Below, in pieces: positions 7,601 to 19,000 of a stretch of 61,843 bases of DNA. Below the pieces are notes generated by a model. It had not been told where the DNA came from, searched no databases, and saw only the letters and a list, made by a program, of their open reading frames with translations. The translations under genes and the position numbers were made by a program. The first letter of the stretch is position 1, and each line of letters begins with the position of its first letter. Origin of the DNA: a virus; the IMG/VR virus record IMGVR_UViG_3300042568_000857, positions 1 through 61,843 of that record, one strand, 5' to 3'.

Positions 7601-7613
7601 TGTGTGTAGTTAT
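7599..7613 (-). promoter_or_regulatory. Conserved non-SD start element, copy 1
   Basis: The 15-nt sequence ATAACTACACACAAT includes the previous gene's TAA stop and runs into the next ATG. Identical copies lie at 10048-10062 and 61644-61658, all just before virion genes. A related form (ATTAACTACAAACAAT) precedes the small terminase. There is no purine-rich SD in any of them. Confidence 0.5.
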
Positions 7614-7966
7614 GCGGATTCTTCGCCCGGCTGCAAGTCTTTTTGCCCGCCCTGCCCGGCCTTTTCCTTGGCGGCCCGGCCCTGGCGGACGGCGGCGAGT
7701 TGGCCGGTGACGAGCGTGGCGACTTCGTTGTAAATCGTGTATTCGCGCAGGCAGTCGGAGATGATCTGGAGATTGCGCACCTTCGTGGGGTTGTCGGCGT
7801 CCTCGGCCTTGACCGGCCCGGCGGGCTTGGCGGCCTCGGCAATGGCCCGGCGAAGCGCGCCTTGGGCGTAGGCCGTGTAGGGCTTGACGATGATCTTGTC
7901 GAATGCCTCGTTGTTCTCCAACTGGATGAGGAACTCTTCGGCTAGGGCTTCGATGGGCTTGGACAT
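7610..7966 (-). CDS. Small helical protein next to portal
   Basis: 118 aa, predicted mostly helical and charged (MSKPIEALAEEFLIQLENNEAFDK...), with a Gln/Gly/Lys-rich tail. It lies immediately after the portal gene, where podophages often keep scaffold-like or head-completion proteins. No motif is recognised. Confidence 0.5.
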   Translation of the reverse strand: MSKPIEALAEEFLIQLENNEAFDKIIVKPYTAYAQGALRRAIAEAAKPAGPVKAEDADNPTKVRNLQIISDCLREYTIYNEVATLVTGQLAAVRQGRAAKEKAGQGGQKDLQPGEESA

Positions 7967-7972
7967 GGGCGG

Positions 7973-10042
7973 CTATCGGGTGGGCGGTTCTTGCGGAGGC
8001 TGGCCCGCCTCGGCCTCGGCTGCCATGGCTTCGGCCTGGGCCTGGGCCATGACGGCGGTGGCCTGCTGGATGGCGGCCAGGGTAGTTTCTGGGTTTGGCT
8101 CGCCAATGCCTTTAAGGATGTCGGTGTACTGGCGCATCATAGCTTGCTGCATGGGCGGGGCCATGGCGGCGAACTGGTTCAGGACGTTGATGATGGCTTG
8201 GCCGACTTCGACCATTTGCGAGCTGTGGGACTTGGTGAGGCTGATTTCAAAGACGTTCCGCACGTCCTCGGGGAAGCCCTTTACCCATTCAATCAAGATC
8301 ATGGCCTTGTCTTGGCCCACCTGTTTGATGAGGGCCGCCAGCCCGGCCTCGGTGTTCGTCATCGTGTAAAGCTCGATGTCGATAAAGTCGTTGAGCATGG
8401 CTGTCAGGCCTTCCACGACTTCGTTTTCTCGGGCGCGCAGGCTTTGGTTGCTGGTGTTTTCGAGGATCTTGGCAACGCCTAGCGTGTCCTGGCCCGGCAC
8501 ATCGGCCACGGTGGAGTCGGCGGGGCTGGTCAGCCCGGCGTTGATTTCGGCCCGGCCTATGAAGCGGTCCATGAGTTCGGAGAAAATGCCCACATTGGCG
8601 GGTTCCACGGTCTTGACGGCCATGGCGTCGTCGGCGGTGAAGCCTGCGCGGAGTTGGTAGCCTTCGGAGTTGCGGAACTGGATGCCGCCGCCGTCGATGC
8701 CCTGCTGTGTGGCTAGGGGGTTCTCAAAAAGCACGTTGCCGGAGGTATTGGCATCAAACTCGATGCGGTTGAGCATCTTGTCTGAGACTTCGTGCCAAGT
8801 GTCGAGGAGTTCGTAGTAGCCTCGGCCTGTCCAGCGGTGCAGTTTCGGCCAGATGCGGTGATCAGTGTAGGGGTGTGGGGCTTCCTTGTCGGACCATGGC
8901 AAGATGATCGTGGCGTATTCGTAGTGAATCGGGATTTTAGCATCCCAGTCAATGAGGACGTAAATAGGTTCTGCATAGCCGTCGCCGTCGGCATCGTAGC
9001 GAATCCATGTTTCCACATAAACACGGGTGCGGAAGCGTTTTGGATCTTCCGTGGCAGGGCGCATGGAGGCTTCATTCTCGCCATCGCGGACACGGTTTAG
9101 ATTGGCGCGGACGGTGTAGGTGTTGTTATCGGCCCCGCCGGTCAGGTTGCCGGTCTTAGCCTTGGTGTTGTAGTCGTCGAACGCCTTTGTTTCGCGTGTC
9201 TCGGGGGCGTAGCCAATGAGTAGGTCGCCGGGGTTGGCGGCGAAGACGTGGCCTTTCAGTGGCGAAACGTCGAGGTTTTCGGCGTTGATGTGACAGAAGA
9301 AGTCCCCGTAGTGGATGACTTTAGTTTCTGCACCGGGCTCCTTGCTGGTGCGCTGCATCACAACCTTGGGTTTGGAGATTTGCAGGGCCGCCCCTACAGG
9401 CACAAAAATAGCCGGGTCACGCTCCAATACTTGACGGTCTGGATAAGCCGGGTCGGCAATCCATTTGTCAGTTGATAGAACTGGCTGGCCTTGGCTGTCT
9501 TTGATCACTTTGCCGTCAAGCGTCACAGTTTGGGTAACAACGGGCTTCATGTAATATGCCTCGCTGAGCCCGGCCCGCGTAATCTCTTGGCCTCGGATGA
9601 GGCTGCCTTGCTTGGCCTTCTTGCCTACCTCGTTTAGCTTCGTGAGCTTGGCGCGGTGCTTGAGGCGCTGCATCAGGATCTCAATCGCCGGGTTTTCGTC
9701 CTCGGCACCCTCGGCATTCGGGCCAAAAAAGGCAGGCGTAGAGAGTAAGTCGTTGTCCATCTTGTCGCCGTGCTGGTTCACGGGCGTCATGGGCAGATTC
9801 AGCGAAAGATTTGTCTCGCGGAAAAGCAGGCAGTTGGCCTTACGGTGCTCGAAGTCCTGCTCATAGGCTAGCTGGTAGTTGTCCCAGCGCCAAAGGAGAG
9901 AGCCAACGGTGTAGTCTCGGCTGGTGGTCTGGACGCCCATAAGTTGGCGGCAGTTCTCCACTTCGGCGATGACGTACTGAACGAATGCGTTCTCGGCGGC
10001 GTCATTGTCGAAAGTGAGGTGGGAGTTGATGAGGCGCTGCAT
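7973..10042 (-). CDS. Portal (head-tail connector) protein
   Basis: 689 aa from the ATG at 10042 (MQRLINSHL), which follows the conserved start element and clears the stop of the giant gene. Length and layout fit a podophage portal: an N-terminal aromatic region (LLWRWDNYQLAYEQDFEHRKAN), a long central acidic/basic clip-like section, helical parts that would cross the connector, and a Gln/Ala-rich helical tail (AAIQQATAVMAQAQAEAMAAEAE). The portal forms the dodecameric DNA channel at the capsid vertex. The assignment rests on length, composition and context, not on a diagnostic motif. Confidence 0.65.
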   Translation of the reverse strand: MQRLINSHLTFDNDAAENAFVQYVIAEVENCRQLMGVQTTSRDYTVGSLLWRWDNYQLAYEQDFEHRKANCLLFRETNLSLNLPMTPVNQHGDKMDNDLLSTPAFFGPNAEGAEDENPAIEILMQRLKHRAKLTKLNEVGKKAKQGSLIRGQEITRAGLSEAYYMKPVVTQTVTLDGKVIKDSQGQPVLSTDKWIADPAYPDRQVLERDPAIFVPVGAALQISKPKVVMQRTSKEPGAETKVIHYGDFFCHINAENLDVSPLKGHVFAANPGDLLIGYAPETRETKAFDDYNTKAKTGNLTGGADNNTYTVRANLNRVRDGENEASMRPATEDPKRFRTRVYVETWIRYDADGDGYAEPIYVLIDWDAKIPIHYEYATIILPWSDKEAPHPYTDHRIWPKLHRWTGRGYYELLDTWHEVSDKMLNRIEFDANTSGNVLFENPLATQQGIDGGGIQFRNSEGYQLRAGFTADDAMAVKTVEPANVGIFSELMDRFIGRAEINAGLTSPADSTVADVPGQDTLGVAKILENTSNQSLRARENEVVEGLTAMLNDFIDIELYTMTNTEAGLAALIKQVGQDKAMILIEWVKGFPEDVRNVFEISLTKSHSSQMVEVGQAIINVLNQFAAMAPPMQQAMMRQYTDILKGIGEPNPETTLAAIQQATAVMAQAQAEAMAAEAEAGQPPQEPPTR

Positions 10043-10047
10043 TCGAT

Positions 10048-10062
10048 ATTGTGTGTAGTTAT
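10048..10062 (-). promoter_or_regulatory. Conserved non-SD start element, copy 2
   Basis: Identical 15-nt element before the portal start. It contains the TAA stop of the giant polyvalent gene, so it may support re-initiation after that 18-kb cistron. Confidence 0.5.
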
Positions 10063-13000
10063 GGCGTGGCTGTGGCTTTGTGCAAGCCCATTGCGTGGGC
10101 CTGTGCCCTGGCGGCGGCCATGGCATCCTCACGGGCCTTTTTGAAGGCCTTGATTAAGCTCTCGCCCGGCGTGGCCTTCTCGCTTGGCATGGCCTTGGCT
10201 GTCACCTTGGCGGCATTGGCGGCGTAAAGGCGGCCTGCCAGCTCGGCAAACTGCCGTTTCTTGGCTGGGTCTGTGATGGGCACAGGCTTGGCTTTGCCGG
10301 GAGGATCGGCGGTGTAATCGTCGCGTTGGAGCGGTTGCGGGCTCCAGCGTTTGGTTGGGTGCAGGCGGTTGGCGCGGTAGAGGAGGGCATCTGGCTGGGG
10401 CGTAACTTTGGTGTTGGCCTGGAATAGCAGGCGGGCTGGCGGCGTGAAGGCCTTGGGCAGGCGCTCGCCAGTCGTGCTGATTTTGGGCTGGGCGGCGAAG
10501 ACTGGCAACTTGGGGGCAATCGTGGGGTTTGGCAGGGCGGCGTAGCCTGGGCCTGCCGTCGTGCGCTCGCGTAGCACATCGTCCATGTTGCGGAGTGGCT
10601 GTTTGATGAGGTTTGGGATGACGTTGTTCATCAGCATCTTTACCCCGGCGCTTTGGTCGGGATTCTCGCGCTTCTCTTCCACGTCGCGGACAAACTGCAT
10701 GGCGTTGGCGAAGCCTTGCAGGAATGATTTATCCTCCATGGATGAGACGAGGCTCGATAGCATGTAGGTGGAGTAACTGGCGTTTTCGCCCTGCGATTTG
10801 AGGCGTTTGACCTCCTGATAGTTTCGGTAGGCGTCGATCCACGTTGTCAGTGTGGTGGCGGCTGGCTCGTAGCGGCCAAAGGGCAGGCTGCCAAGCACCT
10901 TGCCTTTGCCATCCTGCCAGACAATGGAGTTTTCCCCGCCGTATTTGCGGAGGAACTGATCGGTTGCCGCCCGTTCTTTGAGTGAGTGCGAGCGCGTGCC
11001 GACGAGTAGTACAGGCTTTTCGTCGTCGTTGTCGTCGCCCTCAAGCATCGAAGCCAAGGCCAGCCAGCCAAGGCCAGCCAACAGCGTCTCCGAGGCGTCT
11101 TTGATTTGCATGGCCTTCGGGTAGGATTTGATCATGGGCACGCCATCCTTGCCCATTGCCAGCCAGCCTGCCCGTGTCAGGCCGTATAACAGGCTGATTG
11201 CCGAGCCGCCAGCCTTCTTGATGCCGGTGCGGACGATGTTGGTCGGGGTGCGCTGGAAGGGGAAGATCCAGCGCATGAGGCTGCCAATGAACTTGCGGGC
11301 ACGAATACGTTTGTTCAGTTCGGCCACGGCATCAGAGTCGCCTTTGGCCTCAGCTTCGGCTAGTAGCTTTTCCAGGTCTTTAATGCCCTTGTAGCCTCCA
11401 AGGACAGTGTCCACGAACTCGGTCGCGGAGTTGTTGCCTTGGAAAAGCAAATCTTCGGCGGTCTTCATCACATCCCCCCACACGGCGCTGGAGGTGTCGT
11501 TCAACGTGTTGGCAATCTCGGTGTCGATGAAGGCGGCCCGTGCCTGCCCTTTCAGGCCCTGGCGCTTGGCCTCCACATGCGCCCGGCGGTAGGCCACGGC
11601 GGAGGCCTCGGCGTACATGATGGCGGTCTTGAAAAAGGCGTCTGTGAAGCGGAGCACACGGCCCGGCAGGCGGCTGATTCGGCCTGCCTGCCCGCCTACG
11701 CTGGCGCGGATGTTGCCCACTTTGTCAAGGTCGCCATCCACAACGTCGATTTCGAGCGGTTGGCCGAGGTACTTGTGGCGGATGGTGTCGCCTTCGGTGA
11801 GGAAGGTTTGGCGGGCCATCTCGAAGGCTGGGCCGATGCCCAGCCAGAATCCTTTTAAGATGTGCTTGAACTCGCGGAACTGGGGCGCGTTCGGGTCTTG
11901 GTAGGCAAGGTTCAGCGTGGCCTCGGCTAGGCGCTGGCCGGTGTAGTGCCAGGCGACTTGTGCGGCGTTACCAGTGATGTTCGCCACCTGGGTCTGGGGG
12001 CCAGATAGGAGGGGCCAGTTAATCCAGTATTCATAAACCTTGTCGAAGGCGCTGGCCTTGGCGGCGGTGTATTCGCGGGCGAAGGCGTAGTAGTTCGCCA
12101 TATCGTCGGGGTCGAAAGGCACGAACACGCGCACGCGCTGGCCGCTGGGCGTCATAACCACCTTGGACATGAGCTTGCCGGAGTTGCGGGCCTTGGCCGA
12201 TTGCAGGGCGTAGGCCATGACGCGGTTTACCTCGGAGGTCACGTCTGCCACGGTCTGGCGCTTGCCGCCTAGTAGGGCGGGCTGGGCTTCGATGGGCTTG
12301 GGCGGCAGGCGTAGAATGGAGTCGCTGGCGGGGTTGAAGCGTTCCGAAAGCGGGATGACTTGACCGGACTCGTCGCGGGTTACGGGGTCGGCGGATTTGA
12401 TCTGGGATGGGTTAATCGGGACGAAAGAAGGCGGGTAGTCTCCAAAACGCTCGTCTACAAGGTAGCTGTCGAATCGTGTATCTCCGCTTCTTTGGAGGTG
12501 CTTGAGGAATGGAAATAGAAGATCCGCCTTAGTGAAATCGACAAGCTCGTTTTCCGGTAGTTCGGCACCTTCTCCGAAACGATCTTTTTGCCAGCCTTTT
12601 GCGCGCACCCATGGCAAAAACTCCTCATTGAAGACCTTCCTGCCTGACGGCGTGCGTGTATCAAGAGGCTTGCTTGATTTAAAAAACAATTTCAAAACTC
12701 TACCTTTTCCTCCGCCCTTTCCGGTATATCCAGTTGCGTACTCTTCGCTAGTTGTGAAGAAGTTAGGTAAATAGTCCTTAAACACCGTAAAGGCTTCTTT
12801 GGCTGCCGTCCCGTGGAATACAGTTTCTCCGTATGCCGCTCTGCTAGCCGCCTCGTCCACCATGCGCTGGGCTTTCTCCATATCCCCAGCCTCCACGGCG
12901 TCCATGTATTCCTTATCCAAGGCCGCCTGCCCTGCCTGCCTTGGCGGCAGCCCCAGCCCCACAGCCTTCTTGAGCCGGGCAAAGCCAGCCTTGATGAGGC

Positions 13001-16000
13001 CGCCAAAGCCGGTGCCTGCCTTGACCTGGGCGGCCACGGCGGGGCGGATGATGGCGGCGGTGGCGTCGTGGATGAACTTGCCTACGTCGTCTTGGTTGAG
13101 GTTGAGGGCGTTGGCAATGTGCTCGTCGGAGAAGCCTCGGAAGGCTAGGCGCATGATGTTGTAGCCGTCGTTGTCTTTGCCTTTGTAGGCGTCGAGGCCT
13201 TCTTTGACGGCGGGGAGGTCCAGGATGGCGGATTGGAGGGCCACGCGGTCGGTGCCTGAGAGCATGAGGTCGTCTTCGGTGACTCCCATGTTTTTGAGCA
13301 CGGCCTTTTTGATCTTCTCGCTTTCGGCGTCATCTTTCGCTAGCAGTTCCTCTTGTGTCTCTTGGGCGCGGGCGGTCTTCAAGGCTGCCTCTATGTCGGC
13401 GCGGCGGCTACCTTGGACTTCGGCGAGTTGGGCCTCTAGGCTGGCGATGCGGCGGGCCTTGCCTGCCTGGGTGGGCAGGATGCGGAGCTTGCGGCGGACG
13501 GCCTCGCTTGGGCCAAACACGATGTCGAGCGCCTTGGTCCAGCGTTCCTGTGGGCTTTCCAGCGGATCTCGGCGGGCGCTCATAGCCTGGGCTAGGCGGG
13601 TGCCGGTGTCGAGGTAGTAGTTGCCTACCTTGTTGAGGAGGGCGCGGATGTTCTTATCGCCGGTAAGGCGGGCTTCGCGAGTGAGGAATTGGAACGTCTG
13701 CCCGAGAACGGCCTGCTCGTCCACGTCGAGGAGCTTGCTTTCTTCGGCCATGTCGGCGGCCCACTGTACGTACTTCTCGGGGTCGCTCTCGAAGGTTTCC
13801 TTTGCCCACTTGCGGAGCTTGTCGAGTTGCACGGTTTCCGGGCCGCCTAGCTCGTCACGGGCGGCGGTCAAAGCCTGATACACGGCGCGGGCTTCGGGAT
13901 ACTCAAACTGTTTGGACAGGTTGCGGCCCGACATCTTGCCACTTGCCTGCATGGCGTCGATGGCGTCGGGATCGTTGCGTAGCGCCTCCCTGGCGGCTGC
14001 CTCTTCCTCGGCTAGGCGTTGCTGCTCGGCCATGAAGGCAGCCAAGTCTGGGTCGGCCTCTTCGTCGGCCTCGGGCTGGCTGGCCTCTTGGCTGGCTGCC
14101 GGGCCGCCTTCTGGGGCGGGCGGGTTGCGGAGGATGCTGTTGCTCTGCTGGTTAAAGCGTTCGGAGAGCGGGATTACTTCGCCGGACTCGTCGCGGGTTA
14201 CGGGGTCGGCGGATTTGATCTGGGATGGAGTGAACACCCCGACAAGAGTTCCCTTCAACTCGTTTCCAGTGTTTCCCTTGTCCCAAGGCAAGCGCAGCGG
14301 GTCAATGACGTTACGAATGACGATTGCATCGTTCCCGTCTTCTTGCGCCCAACCGACCCACTTACTGAAGGATCTATCTTTCACAGATCCGCCAGCGTCA
14401 AAAACCATCGGGTCATTATATTTTAGGTAGGCTGATACTTTCCGCTTTGCGTCCTGCATGTAGGAGTCAGCGACAAGTTCATTGGTAGTCCAAAAAATCA
14501 CTCCTTCCTCGCTTTGTCCGCGCTTTTTGATCGTCATGTCGTAGCGATCAAAATCATCCGTTTCGGCTCGGAAGACTTTGGGGTTGTCATACCCAGCCTT
14601 CCGCGCCGCCTCATCCACCATGGCCTGAGCCTTCGCCAAGTCCCCGGCGGCCACGGCGGCCAAGTACTCGGCGTCCTGGGCGGGCGTGACGGCCTGCCCG
14701 GCTGGCGGCAGGCCAAGCCCGGCTGGCTGGCCTTCGTCGGCTGGCTTGGTGATTGTCACCATCTCGGTACGCACGCCTGTCTGGCGGAAGGCGTCGGAGC
14801 CTGCGAAGCTGCCCTCGGGCATGGCCTCATGGCTGCCGCCTACGCTGTCCAGCCACTCGCGGAAGGCAGTGGCCTGCTTGTCTTGGCGGTAGAATGGCCC
14901 GGCGGACATGATGGCGACTAGCTTGCCGCCCGGCTTGAGGAACTTGTAGGCGTGCTCAACGTGCTCGATGTCTTGGCCGTTTTCAAAGGGTGGGTTCATC
15001 ACCACGGCGTCATATTTCGGCTCTGGCTCTACGCCGGTAAAGTCGTTGTCGATGACGTTCACGCCTTTAGCGGTGAGGATGTCGCGGAGGCGGCTGGAAA
15101 GCTCGATAGCGTCCACCTCCGCTCCAGCCTCCTGCATTGCCTCGGCAATGTCGCCCTTGCCTGCGCTTGGCTCCAGTACCTTCATGCCGGGCTCAATGCC
15201 TGCTATGCCCACCATCTCGTCAATGACGGCGCGGGGGGTGGGGAAGAAGCCGGGTAGCTTCATGCCAACTAGCTCGCGCTCCATCTTTTTGATGGGGTCT
15301 TCTTTGGCGGCTTGGCCTCGGTATTGCAGGAACTCGCGCAGGGCTGCCCGCAGGCTGGGCAGGTTGGTCAGGCCCATGGCCTTGAGGCGGTCGTATGTCT
15401 CGTACTTCCACTTGATCGTGTCCCAGACGGGCTTGCCGCGCTCGGTGACTTTTTGGGCGAGTTCCTTCACGTCGTCCAGTTCGGAGTCTGTGCGCAGGGT
15501 TACGGCCTGCCCTTCGTTCTCGTTCATGCGGATCTTCGCCACGCGCTCGGCTAGTAGTTTAGCGCCCGGCGTCTCGCGGCCTTTCGCCACTAGGTCCATG
15601 AGCGTGCTCTTGTCGAGGTAGGGGTAAGGGATGCGGGTGGCGTCCATCATTTCCGCCGTCGGCCCGCCTGCCTCGGTTTTCTCGCGCTCCATCATGCCCA
15701 TCTTGCGGTCGCGAATCCAATAAGACATGGCACCACGCGCCATGCCGTCCAGTGTCTCCACATGCGTTCCCATCCGCACGCCGTCTAGGTGCGTAGCCTC
15801 GCCTGATTCCATGGCGGCGGCAAGGTTGCGCATTGTAGCCGCCATTGCCTTCATGCCTCTAGCCGTAGCCTCCTGCCCGGCGGCCTCGCGGGCACGCTTG
15901 GCGGTGTTGGTCTTGCGGTCGGCGTTCAAGATGCCGTCGGCTTTGGCGTCTAGGGCATCAGCCACGGCTGTAAGGCGGCTGGCGGTGGCGGACTTCTTGG

Positions 16001-19000
16001 CCTCTTGGCGCTCCTGAATCTGCTCTTTTTGGTCCACTGTCTCGCCTTTGGAGACGGCAATGAAGTTTTCGGCGGCGGCTCGGCTGGTGAACTGGAAGCC
16101 GGGCACGGCTCCGCCCTTGGAATAGGACGAGTAGTAGCCGCCGAGTTTCTTGGAGGCGGCGTTGAGGTTGTCGTAAACGGGGCGCTCCACGCGCTCGGAG
16201 AGCTTCACCACAAAGAGGTCGTGGCCTTTCTGCGTGTGCTTTGTTTCGATGATGTCGGCCTCTACGCCTGTGTTCACGCCATACACGCGGCTCTTGGCCT
16301 CTGTGCGGGCCTGCTCCTGTGCCTTGCGGTCAATGCCGCGCACGGCGTCGTAGGCGGCTAGCTGCTCGGGGGTGAGGATGGACTCGCCCTTTTTGCGGAC
16401 GGCCTCGTTTCTCGCCTGTGAGCTTTTTAGCTTCAAAACTTCCTTCACCTCTTCCGCGCTCATGGCTTTGCGTCCTGTGCTCCACACAAAGCGGTCCCAT
16501 TCATCGGCTGTTTCGGGGTTGGTGAGTGCCTTCTCTTTGGCTGCCTTGCTGGCCTCGGCGGCCTCACGGCGGGCCTTGGCTTGCTCCACAATCATTTCGT
16601 CAGTCCACTTGGCTACCTTCTCATCCATCGCGTTGTCCTTGTTTGTCTGGAAGTCGCCACCGTAGGAGTAGGAAATGGAATCGTCGGGGTTAAAGTAGAG
16701 GTCCAGTGTGCTCAGCACGCTGTCTGCAATGGATGCCTTGCCGTCTGACTTGCGGGCGCTCATGCCAGCCATGGGCAAAAGCTCGTCCACCTTCATCTTG
16801 TTGAGGTCGGCCAAGATGGCGGGGCGCTGGGCCTTGAGCTGTGCCCATGCCGTGCGGACCTGCTCGGCGGTCACTTCGCCCTTGCGGAGCTGGGCAATGA
16901 AGGCGCGGGCGCTGTCAAAGCCGGTGATGGGCTGCACCTGCCCGCCCTGCCCTTCGGGGGCTGGCGCTTGGGCAGGCTGGCTGGGCTTGGCAAAGCCATT
17001 GGCGGCGAGGGCTTCGGAGACGGTGGCAGCGTCTTTGAACTCTGGATAGCCGTAGCCTCGATCACGCTCTAGGAATGGCATGTCGCGCTCAATAACAGCG
17101 AAGTTGATGGCTTTCTTCATCAATTCATCCAAAGATGGCGCGAAGAATTGCACATCTGCCTTGCCGTCTTCTTTGAGGTAAGTCAGCCTCCATTCCAAAG
17201 GCTTTTGGTCTGGTTCACGAATGCGAACCCATTTAAACAGCACGTCATTCCTGATCTTGGTAGAAAGGGCAACAGGCGAATTAAGAGTCGATTCCGGCAA
17301 TGTTTGTAGCCACTCCACAAATCGGGCGGAGTATTGCGCTAACCGAGTGGTCATATTCGACTCACTACCTCCACGCCCTTCTGGCACATCCTCGGGGCGT
17401 TTCATCGTGCTATCTGTCAAAGCAGCGGCTCCGGCATTGGTAAGCACCATGTCGCCTTTGCGGAACACATAGACCGTGCCGTAGCTGCCTGCTTTGACGT
17501 TAGTATAGCTCCACCCATCTTTGACTGCGGCGGAGTACTCTTTGAGAGTTTGAGCGCCTTCTGGGGTGGCTGCGGACTGCCCGCCAACAATGGCCTTTTG
17601 TTCAAACGCAAGTTGGCGAATATCGCCTTGGTAATACCACGGGGCGCTAGGCGTCTTGGACTTGATGGCGGCGGCTCGCAGAGTGCCACGCGGGTTACTC
17701 ATCGTGCCCTCTGTGCTGACTTCGGACCACTCGCGGGAGTGTTTGGCGTTGACGTTCTCCTGGCCGATACTGGCAGGCTCGGCAGGCGGGGCCGCCTCTT
17801 GGCCCGGCTGGGCGGCAGCCTGTTTGGCGGCGTTGATGGCCTCCCATGATGTAGGGTCGTTCTCGCGGTCCCATTTGGAAACGGCCTCATCCACCAACTT
17901 ATCAGACAAGGCTCCTAAAGCGCCGTCATGGGCGCTTTGTTGCTGTTGCCATTCAGATAGCTGGGAGCTTCCTTTTTCTGTGAGTTTGGCCTCTTTGGTT
18001 TTTGTCACCCATCCTGCACGGATGCCCACGGCTAAGCGGGCGGGCGTTAGCTTGTCTGGTTTGTAGGGCTTGTGGTTTGCACGATCACGCAAGGCTTGCA
18101 GGGTTTCCAGGTCGTCTGGGGCTGGCGGCGGAATGGACGGATCTTGGGCGGCAAAGGCGCGGGCGGCCTCGGCTACCTCTTCTCTGGTCTGGCCCGGCTG
18201 GGCGGGCGGCTCGGCTGCCGGGCTGGCCTCTGCCGTGACGGGCGGGGCCTGGCGGGCGGCCCAATCGCCTTGAGCTGATTCGATGGCATCCACGATGGCG
18301 CTAGACGCATTATTCCTCTGCGCATAGATGCGGGCTGCCGCCAACTGCGCTGGGGTGAACTTGCTGCCGCTGATAGCTTCGGTGTAAACTGAACCGCCCC
18401 GGATGGGAAAGCCCGCCTTGTCCAGTCGCGTGATGTCTGTTGCCAGTGCTTTTAGGGCGTCCACCACGGGGGCGGCGGCGGTATCAATCTCGGTGTCCGT
18501 GAGTTTGTACGCATCACTGACATCATTCATGGTGATGGCGTGAGGGCCGACTATCCGGGGGCGTGGCGTTTCAGGCTCGGCTTGCGTTGGTGGCGGTGGA
18601 GTTGCTGGCTTGGTAGCCTTCGGGGCGGTGTCCGCATTCAGCCGCATAGGCATGAGCACAAACAGGGCGTTGCCTGCTCGGAGGGTGGCGGGCGAGATGT
18701 CGTCCTGAATGCGTAGCTCGATCTGCTCGTTGCCAAGGTTGCGGGCTACGCGCAGGATGGTTTGGAAGTAGTCAGGGTTGTAGGCGGCAAGGATTTGGGC
18801 CTCGGGCTGGATGTTGTGTGCGTAGTCGCCTCGGTTGACATCGCTGGCGAATGAGCCAAGGCTGCCGTCGGGGTTGCGGTAGAGGGAGACGGCTTTGGAG
18901 GCTGTTCCTGTTTCGCCGGGCAAGTCTTTGATGACGGCGCGGGCTTGGCTCATCAGGCTGAACCAGCGGGCGGTGTCGAGGGTATAGGGCGTGAAGGCTT

